From assembly GCA_047967505.1 (NCBI GenBank), contig CM106538.1: DNA of 64,000 nt, one strand, 5' to 3'. The notes under the pieces were generated by a model. The model saw nothing but the letters and a program-made list of their open reading frames with translations. It was not told the DNA's origin and did no database searches. Positions 11,205 to 22,904 of this stretch are shown here, one piece after another. How positions within the stretch are numbered: the stretch's first letter is position 1; each line of letters opens with the position of its first letter. The DNA is from Dipteris shenzhenensis. Its lineage: Eukaryota > Polypodiophyta > Polypodiopsida > Gleicheniales. Position numbers and translations under genes: made by a program.

Positions 11205-11875
11205 CCTAAGTGTTCTCTCTATGCCAACATGGACTTAGGTAGCACAGAATGTGTGTGTACAACTTGTACTTGCATAAGGCTAGTAATTAATCTCTCTTAA
11301 GAATCCTACATGCATGTTCTACATGCAAGTCCTACATGCGAGTTCTACATGCATGTTCAACATGAAACTCCTACATGCAACATGCAAGTCCTACATGCCA
11401 GTTCTACATGCATGTTCTACATGTAAGTCCTACATGCATGTTCTACATGCAAGTCCTACATGCGAGTTCTACATGCAACTCCTACATGTAAGTCCTACAT
11501 GCGAGTCCTATATGCAAGTCCTACATGCAACATGCATGTAGGACTCGCATGATGTTGCATGTAGGACTTGCATGTAGGACTCACATGTAGAACTTGCATG
11601 TAGGACTTGCATGTAGGAGTTGCATGTAGAACTCGCATGTAGGAATTACATGTAGGAGTTGCATGTAGGAGTTGCATGTAGAACTCATATGTAGGACTTG
11701 CATGTAGCATGCATGTAGGACTTGCATGTAGAACTCGCATGTAGGACTTGCATGTAGAACATGCATGTAGGATTCCTAAGATAGATTATTCCTAGCCTTA
11801 TGCAAAAGCTGTGCTTTGTCGCTACTCTATGCACACATTTTGTACTACCTAAGTCCATGTTGGCACATAAATGTT
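11205..11875. repeat. Palindromic element carrying inverted 13-bp minisatellite arrays
   Basis: The left array (11306-11535) repeats a 13-bp unit, CTACATGCAAGTY, with variants. From 11536 to 11775 the same unit runs in the opposite direction (GCATGTAGGACTT). Unique flanks are also inverted: GCCAACATGGACTTAGGTAG at 11231 and CTACCTAAGTCCATGTTGGC near 11845. The whole is a ~670-bp foldback structure. Because 13 is not a multiple of 3, every frame yields a 13-residue peptide repeat; these are not genes. Confidence 0.85.
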
Positions 11876-11879
11876 GGCT

Positions 11880-12115
11880 CTTTCCCACGACTTCCACAAG
11901 AAGAGCAGGGTATTCTCAGTATGCAGGGTTCCGAGGCTTTTTGTCAGCTACGGATATATTGGTGTTGTCATTTGTAGTATAAGTGTATCTTAGGACCTCG
12001 AGTCATATTCCGGTGAGAGACGCAGGCTTAAGTGTGGTAAGCAAACATAGTGAATGCATGTGTAAAAGGAACGTGCATCATCATGGTTGAGGTAATGAAG
12101 GCTTTCACCTTCATC
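11880..12115. other. Intergenic, nothing recognised
   Basis: Lies between the palindromic element and the next minisatellite. No frame or repeat seen. Confidence 0.35.
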
Positions 12116-12116
12116 G

Positions 12117-12260
12117 GGGGTTGAAGGGTTTAGGAGGAGTTTAAGGGTTAGAGGGAGGTTCAGGGTTTAGAGGGAGGTTCCAAGGTTTAGAGAGAGGTTC
12201 CAGAGTTTAGAAGAGGTTTCAGAGTTTAGAAGGGGTTCAAGTGTTAGAAGGAGGATCCAA
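12117..12260 (+). repeat. Degenerate GGTTTAGAGGGA-type minisatellite
   Basis: About six imperfect units of 22-25 bp are built on GGTTCAGGGTTTAGAGGGA. The GGTTTAG core resembles a plant telomere repeat (TTTAGGG) but is not a true telomere array. Confidence 0.6.
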
Positions 12261-12319
12261 GGCTCAGGGTAGAGTACATGGTGGAGAACTTGTCTCCCTC
12301 ATAAATCATGGAGGTTTAA

Positions 12320-12505
12320 GGGTTGAGGAACTAATGGTTTAGGGGGAGCATAGGAGTGGGAGAGGAAGAAGATGTAAGAGCATGGGGGAAACTAGAGAGA
12401 GAATAAGGGAGGAGGAGGAGGAGGAGGAGGAGGATGGGGGGGGAGGAGAGGGAGAGGATGGGTTGCAAGGTTAGAGGAGAGGGGAGGAGGAGTTGCAAGG
12501 TTAGG
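12320..12505. repeat. Purine-rich (GGA)n tract
   Basis: Almost pure G/A sequence on the plus strand, including an uninterrupted GGAGGAGGAGG run around 12410-12432. Confidence 0.7.
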
Positions 12506-12639
12506 ACATGCTTTTGGACGTGGAGTGCAAGGAAGCATGGACACTTGAGACAATTGCTTGGAATACCAAAGTAGAACTCAACACAATGCCCCAAAGAGTT
12601 TGGGCTTTATTCCATTATGGGATATTTATACAAGTTGGA

Positions 12640-13005
12640 GAGCTTCGCTCTCTGCATGTAGAAATTGTAAGACAGTCTCTCTCTACATGTAGAACTTGCA
12701 CATAGAAGTTGCATGTAGAGTTGCAAGTTGCATGTAGGAGTTGCATGTAGAACATGCATATAGGACTTGCATGTAGGAGTTGCATGTAGAACTCGCATGT
12801 AGGAATCACATGTAGGACTTGCATGTAGGACTTGCATGTAGAACTTGCATGTAGAACATGCATGTAGAACTCGCATGTAGGACTGGCATGTAGAACATGC
12901 ATGTAGGATTCCTAAGAGAGATTATTCCTAGCCTTATGCAAGTACAAGTTGTGCTTTGCCGCCACTCTATGCACACATTCTGTACTACCTAAGTCCATGT
13001 TGGCA
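12640..13005. repeat. Third arm of the 13-bp minisatellite element
   Basis: The GCATGTAGGACTT-type array from 12651 to 12910 is followed by the same unique flank as at 11775-11870 (GATTATTCCTAGCCTTATGC…CCTAAGTCCATGTTGGCACA). It is a single arm without its mirror image. Confidence 0.8.
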
Positions 13006-13198
13006 CAGAGACAACATATTCCCGGATGCATTTTATTAGCCATTCTCGGCTTATGCCTTATTGTGAGCATGTAGTTGGGTTGCCATGCGTGTAATCTAGT
13101 GGATGTGGAACTTGTGTCGTGCCAGTCAATCCTACTATAAAGCCTTGGCACCATACAAATTTTGCTCAATTTTCAGGTAGTTTGTATCCACCATTTGT

Positions 13199-15860
13199 TC
13201 AAATAGAGATACGTGGCATGCTGATGATTCTTTGATAGAGTCGACTTGTAATCTGAGCATCGATCTGCTCATTGGGATTGAAACAGAGTGAAGGAAAATG
13301 GCTATTGAGGTGACATGGGACCTCTAGAATGTGTTCCAATGTTTTGCAGAAGATAGCACTTAGGTGAAGGAAGCGATCAATGTTGCCGCACATTATTTGC
13401 TCATGCTGTTGAAGTGCTCGGATCATTGTGCCTTGGATATTCCATTCTACATGAGAGTATGGCTCGATCATTGGCCAATTAATGGTGCGATCTTCACCCA
13501 AAGTGTGTATGTTGGCCTCTGATTTGTGACGTTGTGGAACTGCATAGAACTTGGGATGGGTTCTGAGACATGGAGGTGCATGTAGGTACTCTTTCAAGAA
13601 GATTACATCAAAGAGCTCAGGACGGCACCAATTAGATTATGGATCCAACTTGCTTATCCAATCTTTATGAATTTGACACTGACAAAGGTTGGTAGGGAAG
13701 TTGTCTAGGGTCCATCCACCTCAAGTTTTTGTATCAGGATATTTGCTCCAAAATTCCTTGATGGGGTTACTGGGAAGTGGTATCTCATCAAAATCATACC
13801 CATCATTGGAATTTGGCATGGGAGTACAAATTGGATTATCTGGATCCTGATATTCAAAATCAAATATTGTGTCATTTTCTGTTGATGGCAGCGTAACTAG
13901 TGTCAGAGGTGATGACGGGGTAGGGAGAGAATCTGAGGACATGGGGGAGAAATATGGAAGAGTATTAGTTGTGGAAGGGGGAGAAAAGGGGAGGGGGGGA
14001 AAACGTGATGAAAACGTCCATCCTGAGTGCTATAAACCCGGCATGTGTAGATAGGCACAAGATATTTTTCTCATCTTCAGAAAAGTTTTGGAAAATTATG
14101 CGCATACTTTTGATACCTATGGAACATTACCATTTGATTGTTGGATGAGCATATATGATCCTGGAGTTGCTTCCATTGGATAAGCACTCATGCATTGAGG
14201 TGATCTTCCGCTTGTAGAGCAGCCACAAGCTCTTGGTACACCACCGTTGTGCATTGTAGTGGGGCTTCATTGGTGTTGTTTTCCATTGCCTCATTGTTGT
14301 GCACTAGCAATTGGAGTTCAAGCTTGGAGATGATTATCTTTTGGGATTGCATCTCATCCATTTTTTCTTTATATTTATGGTAGATGGACGTATATGCCTC
14401 CTTAAACTTTCTCTCATTTGCAAGGTGACCTTCGCCTGTTGAGAAATGTCTTCAGTGGTATTGGACCATTGGTTTGTGCTTGTGAAGTGCTGGCCTCTTG
14501 AGCGGTAGCAAGTTGGTCCTTTAAGATTTTGCATTCCCTTGTAAGCTCTTCAATGCTGAATGTGCGTATTGCCAAAGAATGTTGCATGTCTTCAAGCTTG
14601 TCTTGGCAATCCTGGAGCTCTTCTTCTTTGTGAATAAGAGTGAGTCGAGCTTGTGCCAGTGCCTCCGTTTGTTGAGCATGTACGGAGGTCAAGGAGTTAT
14701 AGTAGGTCTGTAGGATTGCCGTTGCTTGTACTATGCTGTCAGCTGTGTTTGGCTTTAGTGGAGGTCACATCCTTCACTACCTTCTCTTGAGCTTAGAGAG
14801 CTTGATTCATGCACACTTCTTCAACCTCCTTCTCATCTATTTGTGCCCGAAATGCCTTGACCTCTATGGAAATTGCCTAGAATTGGTCTTTAATTTTTGA
14901 TGCAGTTTGTCTATCCAATTCTCTTGCATATTCCTCCTTGGCCAAGCTACTAAATAGTTCAGACATTTGGATCATTTGGCTAGCTTGATGATGGAGAATG
15001 ATAGATGGTGATGAGGATTGGTGATACTGCTGATACAATTGGTGCCCATGTAGCCATTTTGATGATTCTGTTGTACTTGTGGGGGTTGTTCCAATGGTAT
15101 TTCAGTCACTTGGGTACAATAATCATACTGTTAATCTGGCACTAGCTCCCCTTATGGCTCATGGATTGGCATGGCGTCGATGGGTGGTGCTGGTGTCAAT
15201 GTAGCCTCAGGCTCTGGTGTCGATCTTGCCTCAGGCTCTGGTGCCAAGCTTGCCTCAGGTTCTGGCTACTATTCTTGTTGGAGATATATTGGTTGCAGTT
15301 GTGCACTGAGCTATAGCATCTTGTGGGGAAATTCCTCAATTCCGACCTCTAGAATAGGCATTTCTTTTGAGGTATTTGCATTTGCCAATGTGATAGTAGG
15401 AGAAGTTGGTGACGGCTCCCATACTGGTGAGAAGGGAATGTCCAACTTCTCAATAGGTTTTGGTGATTGGGGCAGAGTCATTTCTCATTCCTGTAGATCT
15501 TTATTATTGATTATAGCCAATAAGTGTGGAATTTTACATTTTTGGCCTGATGAACCATCTAGTTTTTTTGTGAAGAAGATGACTAAGTGTTGGATCCAGT
15601 CTTGCTTTAGTTTCCTACTGAGCAAAACAAATGTGCAGAGTCAAAGGGTTTGATTCTTTCTTCACTTAAGCCCCGGGATTATAGATAGGAATTGTGCTAC
15701 TTCCTTGAGGCGAGGGTTAACGATGGTGCGAAGCAATATGCCATCCCTATGGCACATTGTGCCCTTGGCGAGGAGAGGATGTACTTCGAGAAGTTTAGCA
15801 TCGACAGGCCTTGTAGGGTATTTGGCACCTTGTGTTGTGAGTGAGAAGGCCCTTTGAATG
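13199..15860 (-). pseudogene. Unrecognised pseudogene: Pro/Glu repeats, coiled coil, His-rich C-terminal part
   Basis: On the minus strand a series of frames follows one another. First, short tandem PEPEA/TPEPEATLTPAP repeats (about 15245-15170). Then a Gln-rich stretch and LFSSLAKEEYARELDRQT. Then a strong coiled coil (14692-14414: EELQDCQDKLEDMQHSL, EELTRECKILKDQL). Then an acidic, proline-rich stretch (13942-13721). Then KEYLHAPPCLRTHPKFY…NPNEQIDAQ (13597-13199). Stops and frameshifts separate them. The order suggests one large protein of about 700-800 residues. I do not recognise the family; it could be a host gene or a transposon-borne ORF. Confidence 0.4.
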
Positions 15861-15869
15861 ATTGTACTT

Positions 15870-16255
15870 CAACCTCCTCCCGACCTCTCAACCATCCCCC
15901 ACCCCACTTCTTGCACCCTCTTCACAACCCAGGGAGTCACCCACGCAGTGCTTAAGCTTCACAATGGCCGAGCTAAGGATCATGAGGGCCTATGCACAGA
16001 GTTTGTTGCCTATGGCATCAAAACTCTAGCCCCCATCCCCACAACGCTGTTCAATGAAGCTGTCTGCCACGGGTTCCCTAGAGCCTGGACCCTGAACACT
16101 ATCACACCCATCCACAAAGCAGGAGATCCCATGGATCCAGGGAATTACAAGACCATCATGATTGGACATGTTATGTCCAAGATCTATGCATCAGTGTTAG
16201 ATGGCGAGGTCAGTGCTTGTGCAGAGGTACAGGGGCTCAGGGCATTCGGATAGGC
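15870..16255 (+). pseudogene. LINE reverse transcriptase, finger region
   Basis: An open plus-strand frame contains LHNGRAKDHEGLCTEFVAYG, the position of the LINE 'K-A-x-G-x-D-G' motif. It continues with FNEAVCHGFPRAWTLNTITPIHKAGD and NYKTIMIGHVMSKIYASVLD, all conserved RT finger blocks. It stops at 16253, before the YxDD box. It lies on the opposite strand to the neighbouring endonuclease, so an inversion or two insertions are needed. Confidence 0.85.
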
Positions 16256-16261
16256 CGGGAT

Positions 16262-16935
16262 CACTCGAATTACGATCGCATTTTTTCTAGTGAGAGAAGT
16301 TCCAGTTCATGGTCAGAGAAGGGGAGGGACAGAAGAGCACTAGCCTTGTGACAAAGAGCGTCATCCAGAAGTCTTCTAGAAAAGTAGGCTCTGTCCAGTC
16401 GAGCTTTTCTATGATTCTATCCTATCTGATTATTAGTCCAGGTGAAAGTAGTGTCCTCAAAGGCATCGATCAAGAAAGCTTGATCTTTAAGGTTATTCCA
16501 GGCTTCCAGAGTCAATCCCTCTTAGAACGTTGCCTAGCCCATTCCATCTATCTCTTTTGCTTTCAACCATATTGAAATTCCCTAGGAGGATAGATTTATC
16601 TTTCAGGGATTTGCCTTCCCACATGAGTACCCTATCCTTAACAGAGTTGGGGGTGTAGATCGAGAACACCTAACACTCTAAGTTGGGATGCATGAAGTCC
16701 AATCCGAAGGTGGTTAAGACCCTCCTACTGCGTGGGAAAGGTGCTTGGAAACTCCCATCATTACCCCCCTCTACTTTCTTCATGATCAGTGCAAAACCAC
16801 TCTCTTTTGTCATCAATCTAGCTAAGTTGCCACCTTAGCTTTGATCCCCCAACCTTGACTTCCTGTAGTGCTATAAAGTTAGGGTTGAGACCTTTTCCAT
16901 CTTCTAAGAATTTTTGGTCTAAGATCATTTGATAA
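16262..16935 (-). pseudogene. LINE AP-endonuclease domain
   Basis: On the minus strand frames give LNPNFIALQEVKVGG (first catalytic block), VFSIYTPNS, SILLGNFNMVESKRDRW, FEDTTFTWTNNQIG, KARLDRAYFSRRLLDD and PFSDHELELL. These are the conserved LINE endonuclease blocks in order, including the SDH end. Stops and frameshifts occur between blocks. Confidence 0.85.
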
Positions 16936-17039
16936 CTCTTGGACATTGATACTAAGGAAAGTGAAGAGATCTTGTTTTTACATCATTGGGTATTAATTTT
17001 GTTTCTTTTCTTCTTAAAATTAACCTGTGGCACTAGGTT

Positions 17040-17760
17040 GAAGCCTCGTGATAGACTTCTCTTCTCTCGCTATATGGAGCTTGGCTCCTTAGGCTTCTTG
17101 TTTGGAGGGGCTGATTGAAGACTTTGCCTTTCAGCCTATAGAGATTTTCTACCTTTCACTAGAGTAAATGGGAAGTCATCTCTATCCCGGGGTTCGTGTT
17201 TTGCTTGTTCAAGTTGGGCTTCTAATTCCTAAGTGTTTTCTATGAATTCTTCTTCCTTTGAGCTACCTGAAAGTTTTTCATTAGTGGTCGCCCTCGAGTC
17301 TACTTGACCTACTTGTTTCTCTTTCCTGACTTCCCTCCACTGAGATTTATCCTTCCCGTGGTTCTTGGTTTTGGGGTCAGCTGGGGGGGCTTCTTCTTCT
17401 TCTTCTTGCACATCCTATGGGTGAGGCATACGTGTCTCTGTGTTTTCTTTCCTACGGCTGTTCCTAGCGAAACGTGCTTAATGAAGTGTCCTCCCAGGCC
17501 ACAGAGGAAGCAGGAGTTGGGGATGTTCTTGTAAAAGACTTTCTGTATTAGCTCCACTCCATCCCCATCTAGACCTCGAATGGCATTCCGTGGGGCTGTC
17601 GCTAAGTCCATCAGGACACAAGCTTGGGGGTTTACTCTTACACTGATAAAACTTTTTGTTTCAAAAGGGGCGTATAGAGCCTCAATCTACGGGAAGAGTG
17701 AGTGAGAGGTCGGGGAATTCTACACAAATTGGTGCTTTAGAGGGCAGAGGTGTATTAGGG
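17040..17760 (-). pseudogene. LINE ORF1 with zinc knuckle
   Basis: The minus-strand frame reads PFETKSFISVRVNPQACVLM, then SCFLCGLGGHFIKHV, a CCHC zinc knuckle with its last Cys replaced by Val, then a Lys-rich and Glu-rich tail (17411-17229). It is upstream of the endonuclease on the same strand, so the two form one LINE fragment. Confidence 0.75.
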
Positions 17761-17829
17761 TTAAAGGTAGGTTCATGAAATGGCATCAAAAGTACTACAA
17801 AAGGGCTTCTGGACTAGCCTCTGTCTGTT

Positions 17830-19300
17830 CGAAAAACATTGATAGTTGGTAATATTGGTATCTACATTCACCCTAGAATGGAAGAATTTGAAAATGTGCA
17901 ATTTGTGCATGTGCAAAGCGCTTTTCATAAATCCAAAACTATTTACAATTTTGTATTGTTTCTTTGTCCAAGCAATTCCTTGCTATATGGCTCATAAGCA
18001 TGTGAAAGTTCAATGCATTTCATAATACACAACATCAAACCTGATAGCATTCCCTTTGGCCTATTTGTGTTTTAAAGCATTTTAGGCCACATTGCACTTG
18101 GTTGGGGGCAACCAGTATATCCAATTTTGATGACATGTATCATCGGAGGGGGGAAACCACAATGGCTGAAAATTTTATTACCCCCACATACTTTTGAATT
18201 TTCACACCTCCCATCTTGCAAATATATGAATATTAAAGTACATCCAACCTCCGCCACCCTACAGCCTATACTGTATATAGTCACCTCGAGGTGACCTCGT
18301 TCTTGTGCACATTTTGGTTTGACATAATCTTCTTTACTTAGGTAAGTTGTCTTCCATTCTTTTCTCTCCTCATAAGCTAGCTGGTCTCTATTTTGCTGGG
18401 TCTATTTTAGAGGTTCACTGATCATCACCATGACATCAATGGTAAGATACAGATCATCATGGCTTGCAAGAGAAGCATATACAGGTTGTGAGATGAAAGC
18501 TAAAAATCTTGGTCAAGGCACAAGGAATAGATTGTAGGGTGAGTCACAAAACGAAATGGTAACTAAAGACACTTTTGCAACTCTTGTAGAGGGTGATACA
18601 ATGAGAAGAAAGAAGACTCCTTACAGAGGAGTAGTAGGAAGAAGTTGCAGATGCACACATTTGATCATTACCATCGGAATAAAGTAACACGAGCTATGGT
18701 CTCATGATTGGTGGGGCAATAACATTAGGCTACTTAGGTGAATATTAGTCTCAAATCTTCACAAGCTTTAGATTGCACCCTACAATTCATAGAGTGATAA
18801 TCCTACCGAAAACCTGGGAGATGCACGTCCCAAAGATGATGCTCTCTAACATGAGAAATGGCCTACAAAAAGCGAAAGGGGTGCACATCTTAGATCAACT
18901 AGCTGTAAATAGGGCGACATTAACTATGCTGCTATCCCTTGAAATAAAGAAGAAATAGCTTGGCTGCACAACATGAAGAAGAAATAAATAGCAATATATT
19001 GTTATTGTCTAATTGATGATGACCAATCTGGTGGTTGAAATTGTTGTGTTTCCTAGTAGTTAAATTAGTTAATTTTAATTTTTGGGCTTGTTCAGATCAT
19101 ACAATTAATTTCTAAGACAGGCTAGTTTAGACTCAATGTGATTGTCCTAAAGCATCCCGGTGATTGGAACATCATGCAATATGTCATAAAGCTAGTTTAT
19201 GTCAAACAATAGTTATGCACATGATTGTTCTAAACCAGTGTGATTCAATAGAAATATAATTCACAACAAAAATAAGCAGGAATATATTTTTATTGTTTAA
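17830..19300 (+). mobile_element. DNA transposon relic, copy A (5' half)
   Basis: It aligns by eye along about 1.2 kb with 23600-25130. Shared blocks include ATTTACAATTTTG, TATGGCTCATAAGCATG, TTTTAGGCCACATTGCACTTG and GAGATGCACG. The 3' part has loose copies of the motif AAACCAG…CGGTGATTG. Broken frames such as MKAKN…KDTFATLVEGDTMRRKK match copy B (KGETMRRKKN). The transposase 3' half is absent. Confidence 0.65.
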
Positions 19301-19689
19301 TTGATGACCAACCTAGTGGTTGAAATTGATGTGTTTCCTAGTAGTTAAATTAGTTAAGACGGACATTCCGACACTTTCCACTTGTTTTAAAAAAAAAATC
19401 TTTGTATTTAGCGTTAGTATTGGTGTCGAAGAACAGCACGTGTCTTGTAGTGTGTCAAAGCTTATGTAAAGCAAGACTAAGAGAAAATGGATATTCTCTC
19501 TCTTTTCTTGCATATATTCATCGTAACTCCGTGCTAAGAGCCGATGAGAGTCGACTCTTATTTAAGTTATTATCGTTTGCATGCTACCCGCTCTCATATA
19601 ATCAAAACTTTTCTTCTTCTTTAGATTGTTTATCTCTTCTTCTATAGGTATGTTGTAATTTTCTCATGAATAAGATTGCTATTCTCTCT

Positions 19690-19945
19690 TAATTGTATCA
19701 AAGCCATAAGTGATGATCGTAGGGGCAACAAAATTGACAAATTTAGCTGCAACTCAATACAACTTGGTATATACTGAGTATATACTATTCTTGCACAAAT
19801 GGTGACCATGGAAGCATCACCAACACAAGTAATGGAGGCCTTCAATGGAAAAGAATTTCCTTCATGGATTTTACACTCAATTTCTTCTCATGCAATGTGA
19901 TCTTTGGTCAGCCACTTCTAGCAAAGAAAAGAGACCTTGTAGTAC
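19690..19945 (+). pseudogene. Copia primer-binding-like site and gag start
   Basis: TTGTATCAAAGCC at 19695-19707 resembles a Copia primer-binding site. About 100 bp later frames give MEAFNGKEFPSWI, FLLMQCDLWSATSS and KEKRPCSTQDDE, the N-terminal gag pattern of Copia. The rest of the element is not seen. An upstream LTR could not be delimited. Confidence 0.5.
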
Positions 19946-19949
19946 TCAG

Positions 19950-20760
19950 GATGATGAGAAATAACTCATAAGGAGTTGGTAGAAATAAGAAATCTCTAGG
20001 AGTGCTTGAAAAAGTGCTTGGCAAAATTATGCCAACAATCTTGAATGTGGCAAGATAATAGTGGACAACTGGAGAGAATTGGTGCTATTCAGAAGCATGG
20101 AATAACATTACCAAAGAAGGATATAGTTTGAAGGTGAACAAGAATGAAGATTTGTATTTTCATTTTGTTCTTTATGTTCTTACTAACATAATTGTTATGT
20201 TGTAACCATGAATTGCTAGCTCTTTGACAAACTTGTATGGGTAGACTTTCATGTCCCAATATGTGAATAATGTATGATTTAAACTTTCCATTCTATAAAC
20301 AATATAAAAGTCTGTTACCACCGTAAAGTAAATTGAGTAAAACCTATTAGAATTCTTTATCAAGAACTACAAAAGATTAAAAATTAAATAAACAAATCCT
20401 ATTCAAAGCCTCTACTCTACCTATGCACATTAACATCACTATCAAAATGCTCTCCATTTTAGGATAGTTGTGGTGTTACCTTGGTGTTACCACCTTGTTA
20501 GTATTATTGATTACATTACATTGTAATGTGTTCTTGAATACTTGATTGCATCACTCAAGGAGGTACACAAGCTATTTAGAGCCTATAGCTATATCATCAC
20601 GAAAGTTTTACGATGCAAGCACAAAAGAGGAGTGTAGAGACTCCTCGAAGAAACAATTAGGTTTTCTCTTCTATATCAATAAAGTCGTCACTTTCTGGTT
20701 TAAAAAAAGAAAAAGAGTGCACAAGTGCACATGTATTGGAGAGTGTATGCACTTTACTAT
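19950..20760. other. Intergenic, nothing recognised
   Basis: AT-rich sequence without sustained frames or repeats. Confidence 0.35.
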
Positions 20761-20764
20761 AAAT

Positions 20765-20935
20765 GGCATCTCCTAGCCTTATTTAGAACTTATAGTTTCA
20801 TTTAGCTTGATATAACCTTTTGGAACCTTATTTTTAAAAAAATAAAAGGAGACGTCTCCTAGTCTTATGTAGAGCTTATAGTTTCGTTTAGCTTGATATA
20901 ACCTTTTGGAACCTTATTAAAAAAAAAAAAAGGGA
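20765..20935 (+). repeat. Tandem duplication of ~93 bp with A-rich junctions
   Basis: Two copies of a unit starting TCTCCTAGyCTTATnTAGA and containing TTAGCTTGATATAACC. Each is followed by an A-rich run (20833-20848 and 20920-20932). Confidence 0.7.
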
Positions 20936-20944
20936 GACTCTCCA

Positions 20945-21095
20945 CTAGAGGAGTGTCTCCAAGGAGGCAGGGCTAATCAACAACGAGCATTAGAAAACAC
21001 CATAATGCTCAATATGGAGTCTCCATTACAAGAGTCTCTCTAAGAAGGCCGTCCTAATAAACAACAAGAATTTGTATACACCATAATGCTCAATA
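20945..21095 (+). repeat. Tandem duplication of ~73 bp
   Basis: Two diverged copies end with CACCATAATGCTCAATATG (at 21000 and 21079). Both contain CTAATmAACAACrAG. Confidence 0.6.
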
Positions 21096-21189
21096 TGTGG
21101 CAACTTCAACAGCCAGCTTCGTCAGAGATGAACAAAGAGAGATACCCAAGCGTAATGACCCCGTGAGAGAAACAAACATCAAAACACTA

Positions 21190-21500
21190 CGCACAAATCT
21201 CAGTCTGCTTAAGAGACGACCAACCAGCATTACTTCTTCTTTCTTCCTTTCGATCCAAGGCTTTTTGTTGCACCTGCTTTGGAGGATCCCCGGCCGAACG
21301 ACGTATTATTGGCCTGCGCCTTCCGTGTAGAAAGAGGTACAATTGTAAACCAACCGAACAAGACGTGCGCTGATTTTCTCATCCCAGAAGGCTTCTTGAA
21401 GAAGACGAAGAACGTGATCCTGTTACTCCATCTGCGTCCTTTCCTGGAGCGGCAAACACACAAAGTTTTCTCGCGGGATGATCGACAGGTGCAGTAGGTC
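21190..21500 (+). CDS. Unrecognised open stretch, possible exon
   Basis: One plus-strand frame stays open for about 90 codons to a TAG at 21497. It reads sensibly: LFVAPALEDPRPNDV, FLIPEGFLKKTKNVILLLHL, RDDRQVQ. A minus-strand frame over the same bases is also open. No domain is recognised, and the region lacks an evident start or splice sites, so this is weak. Confidence 0.2.
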
Positions 21501-21879
21501 ACTTTTCTATCATGTCCCCACATCGTATCTCTCTTTGCTTAGCTACTCTGTTTACGTCTCTACAACCCCTCTGTCATCTTCCATTTTAAGACCCATCTCT
21601 CTGATCTTCCGGATACAAACCGCCCTTGCAGCTTGAATCTAGACAATGCGCAAGCTGAAGTCATAATGTAGAATTAAGGCAATGGTCGGAAAACGCCAAA
21701 TGGCCACCACGTGATTTGGCGGAGGATCCAACCTCGAGGCCGACGCAAGACGGACGTTTGTTGTCTTTTCTATTGGGAGCATTAGAGCCCAAAGGCTACT
21801 CTATTAAACGGCATTGAGGAGGCCGGAGCTTCTCCAAGTGACATGCTCGGAGATGAGACGAACATTTCAGAAAATTTCC

Positions 21880-22080
21880 GATAAGTACTGAGTTCATAGC
21901 AATTCTTCTAGGGAAAATGCCAATCAAAGTGATGAACAAGCCAGGAGGGTATGCTTTTATTGAGTACAAGAGTTCAAGTGACATGAATGATGCCTACAAA
22001 CCAGCTCATGATGAAAAATTGGCAATCAAGTTGATATCGAGTGGGGACACATTGCATACGCATATTGCCTAAAATTCACT
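21880..22080 (+). pseudogene. RRM fragment, possibly U1-70K-like
   Basis: The plus frame around 21913-22070 reads NKPGGYAFIEYKSSSDMNDAYKPAHDEKL and then SGDTLHT. The GYAFIEY block is RNP1 of an RNA recognition motif. The following 'DMxxAYK.A….V..ERGRTV' layout resembles the U1-70K snRNP protein. The RRM is cut at both ends and a stop follows, so this is a pseudogene fragment. Confidence 0.5.
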
Positions 22081-22620
22081 ACTGCATGATGCATTGACGC
22101 GACCTAGATTAGTGTCACTACTACCAGCTCCTCGAGCTCCTTCACCCTCTACATCAATGTGCATCACATCTTGTCTCTCTTATCCTGTTGCGCAATAGTC
22201 AACTGCACCATCATTAATTTCAACTTTGTGGGCCTTTCTTGATTCTTTCGACATGATCTTTAGTTGTGTACCCAAAGTAGCTTGAAGATAGCTGGGAGTG
22301 CATAATTGTCTAGATGTTTCTAAATTATATGGCACAACTACTCCTACCCTAGTAAATAATGGCAATGGTGCTCCTACGGCGAGAACATTGGGCTTATTAA
22401 AGGCACCAACTGCTGTTCTTTCGATTCATGTAGAGCCTGGTAGAACTCTCAGTCTAAGAGAGCAAATCGGACATTAGCAGTGGTCTCTAAATTTCACACC
22501 TTATTTCTCCGATGGTGATTCTGAGAATCTCAAAGACAGTGGCGATCATAACAGCAACAAAAGGAAGCATAAGTCTGCTTTAACATTATAAAAAAGGTCT
22601 TTACAAGCAGGAGAACATGG
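22080..22620 (+). pseudogene. Coding-like continuation, unrecognised
   Basis: After the RRM remnant the plus strand shows Pro/Ser-rich and then polar stretches (TLVNNGNGAPTARTLGLLK, then NFTPYFSDGDSENLKD and NSNKRKHK) with single stops between. This could be the rest of the same processed pseudogene. No family recognised. Confidence 0.25.
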
Positions 22621-22757
22621 CACAAATTCCTAGAAGCCTTGGAAAGAAGAGACCACGAGAGGATAATTCACAAGGAGTCTTGGAAGAGGCAAGAAATGGC
22701 TAGGCCGAACAAGGAACAGGACCTAGGAGCTCAAGAGTGTGTTGTTTTAGCACTCCC

Positions 22758-22904
22758 GTAATCTAAAATCCGAGCCGGTTTGTTTACCAGGAGAGCACGA
22801 TGTAAAAATCAGATGAAGGCCATGATTTCGTAATCTAAAATCCGAGCCGGTCTGATTGCTAGGAGAGCACGATGTAAAAATTAGGATGAAGGCCGTCGGC
22901 ATTT
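22758..22904 (+). repeat. Tandem duplication, 72-bp period
   Basis: Two copies of a unit starting GTAATCTAAAATCCGAGCCG and containing GGAGAGCACGATGTAAAAAT, at 22758 and 22830. Confidence 0.8.

Noticed and set aside
11306-11775. CRISPR-like array
   Set aside because: Units are contiguous 13-mers without spacers, and the genome is eukaryotic.
12117-12260. Interstitial telomere array
   Set aside because: Only a GGTTTAG-like core inside 22-25-bp units; no run of exact TTTAGGG.
11314-12902. Repetitive peptides like YMQVLHASPTC in all frames
   Set aside because: A 13-bp minisatellite stays open in every frame; this is not a repeat protein.
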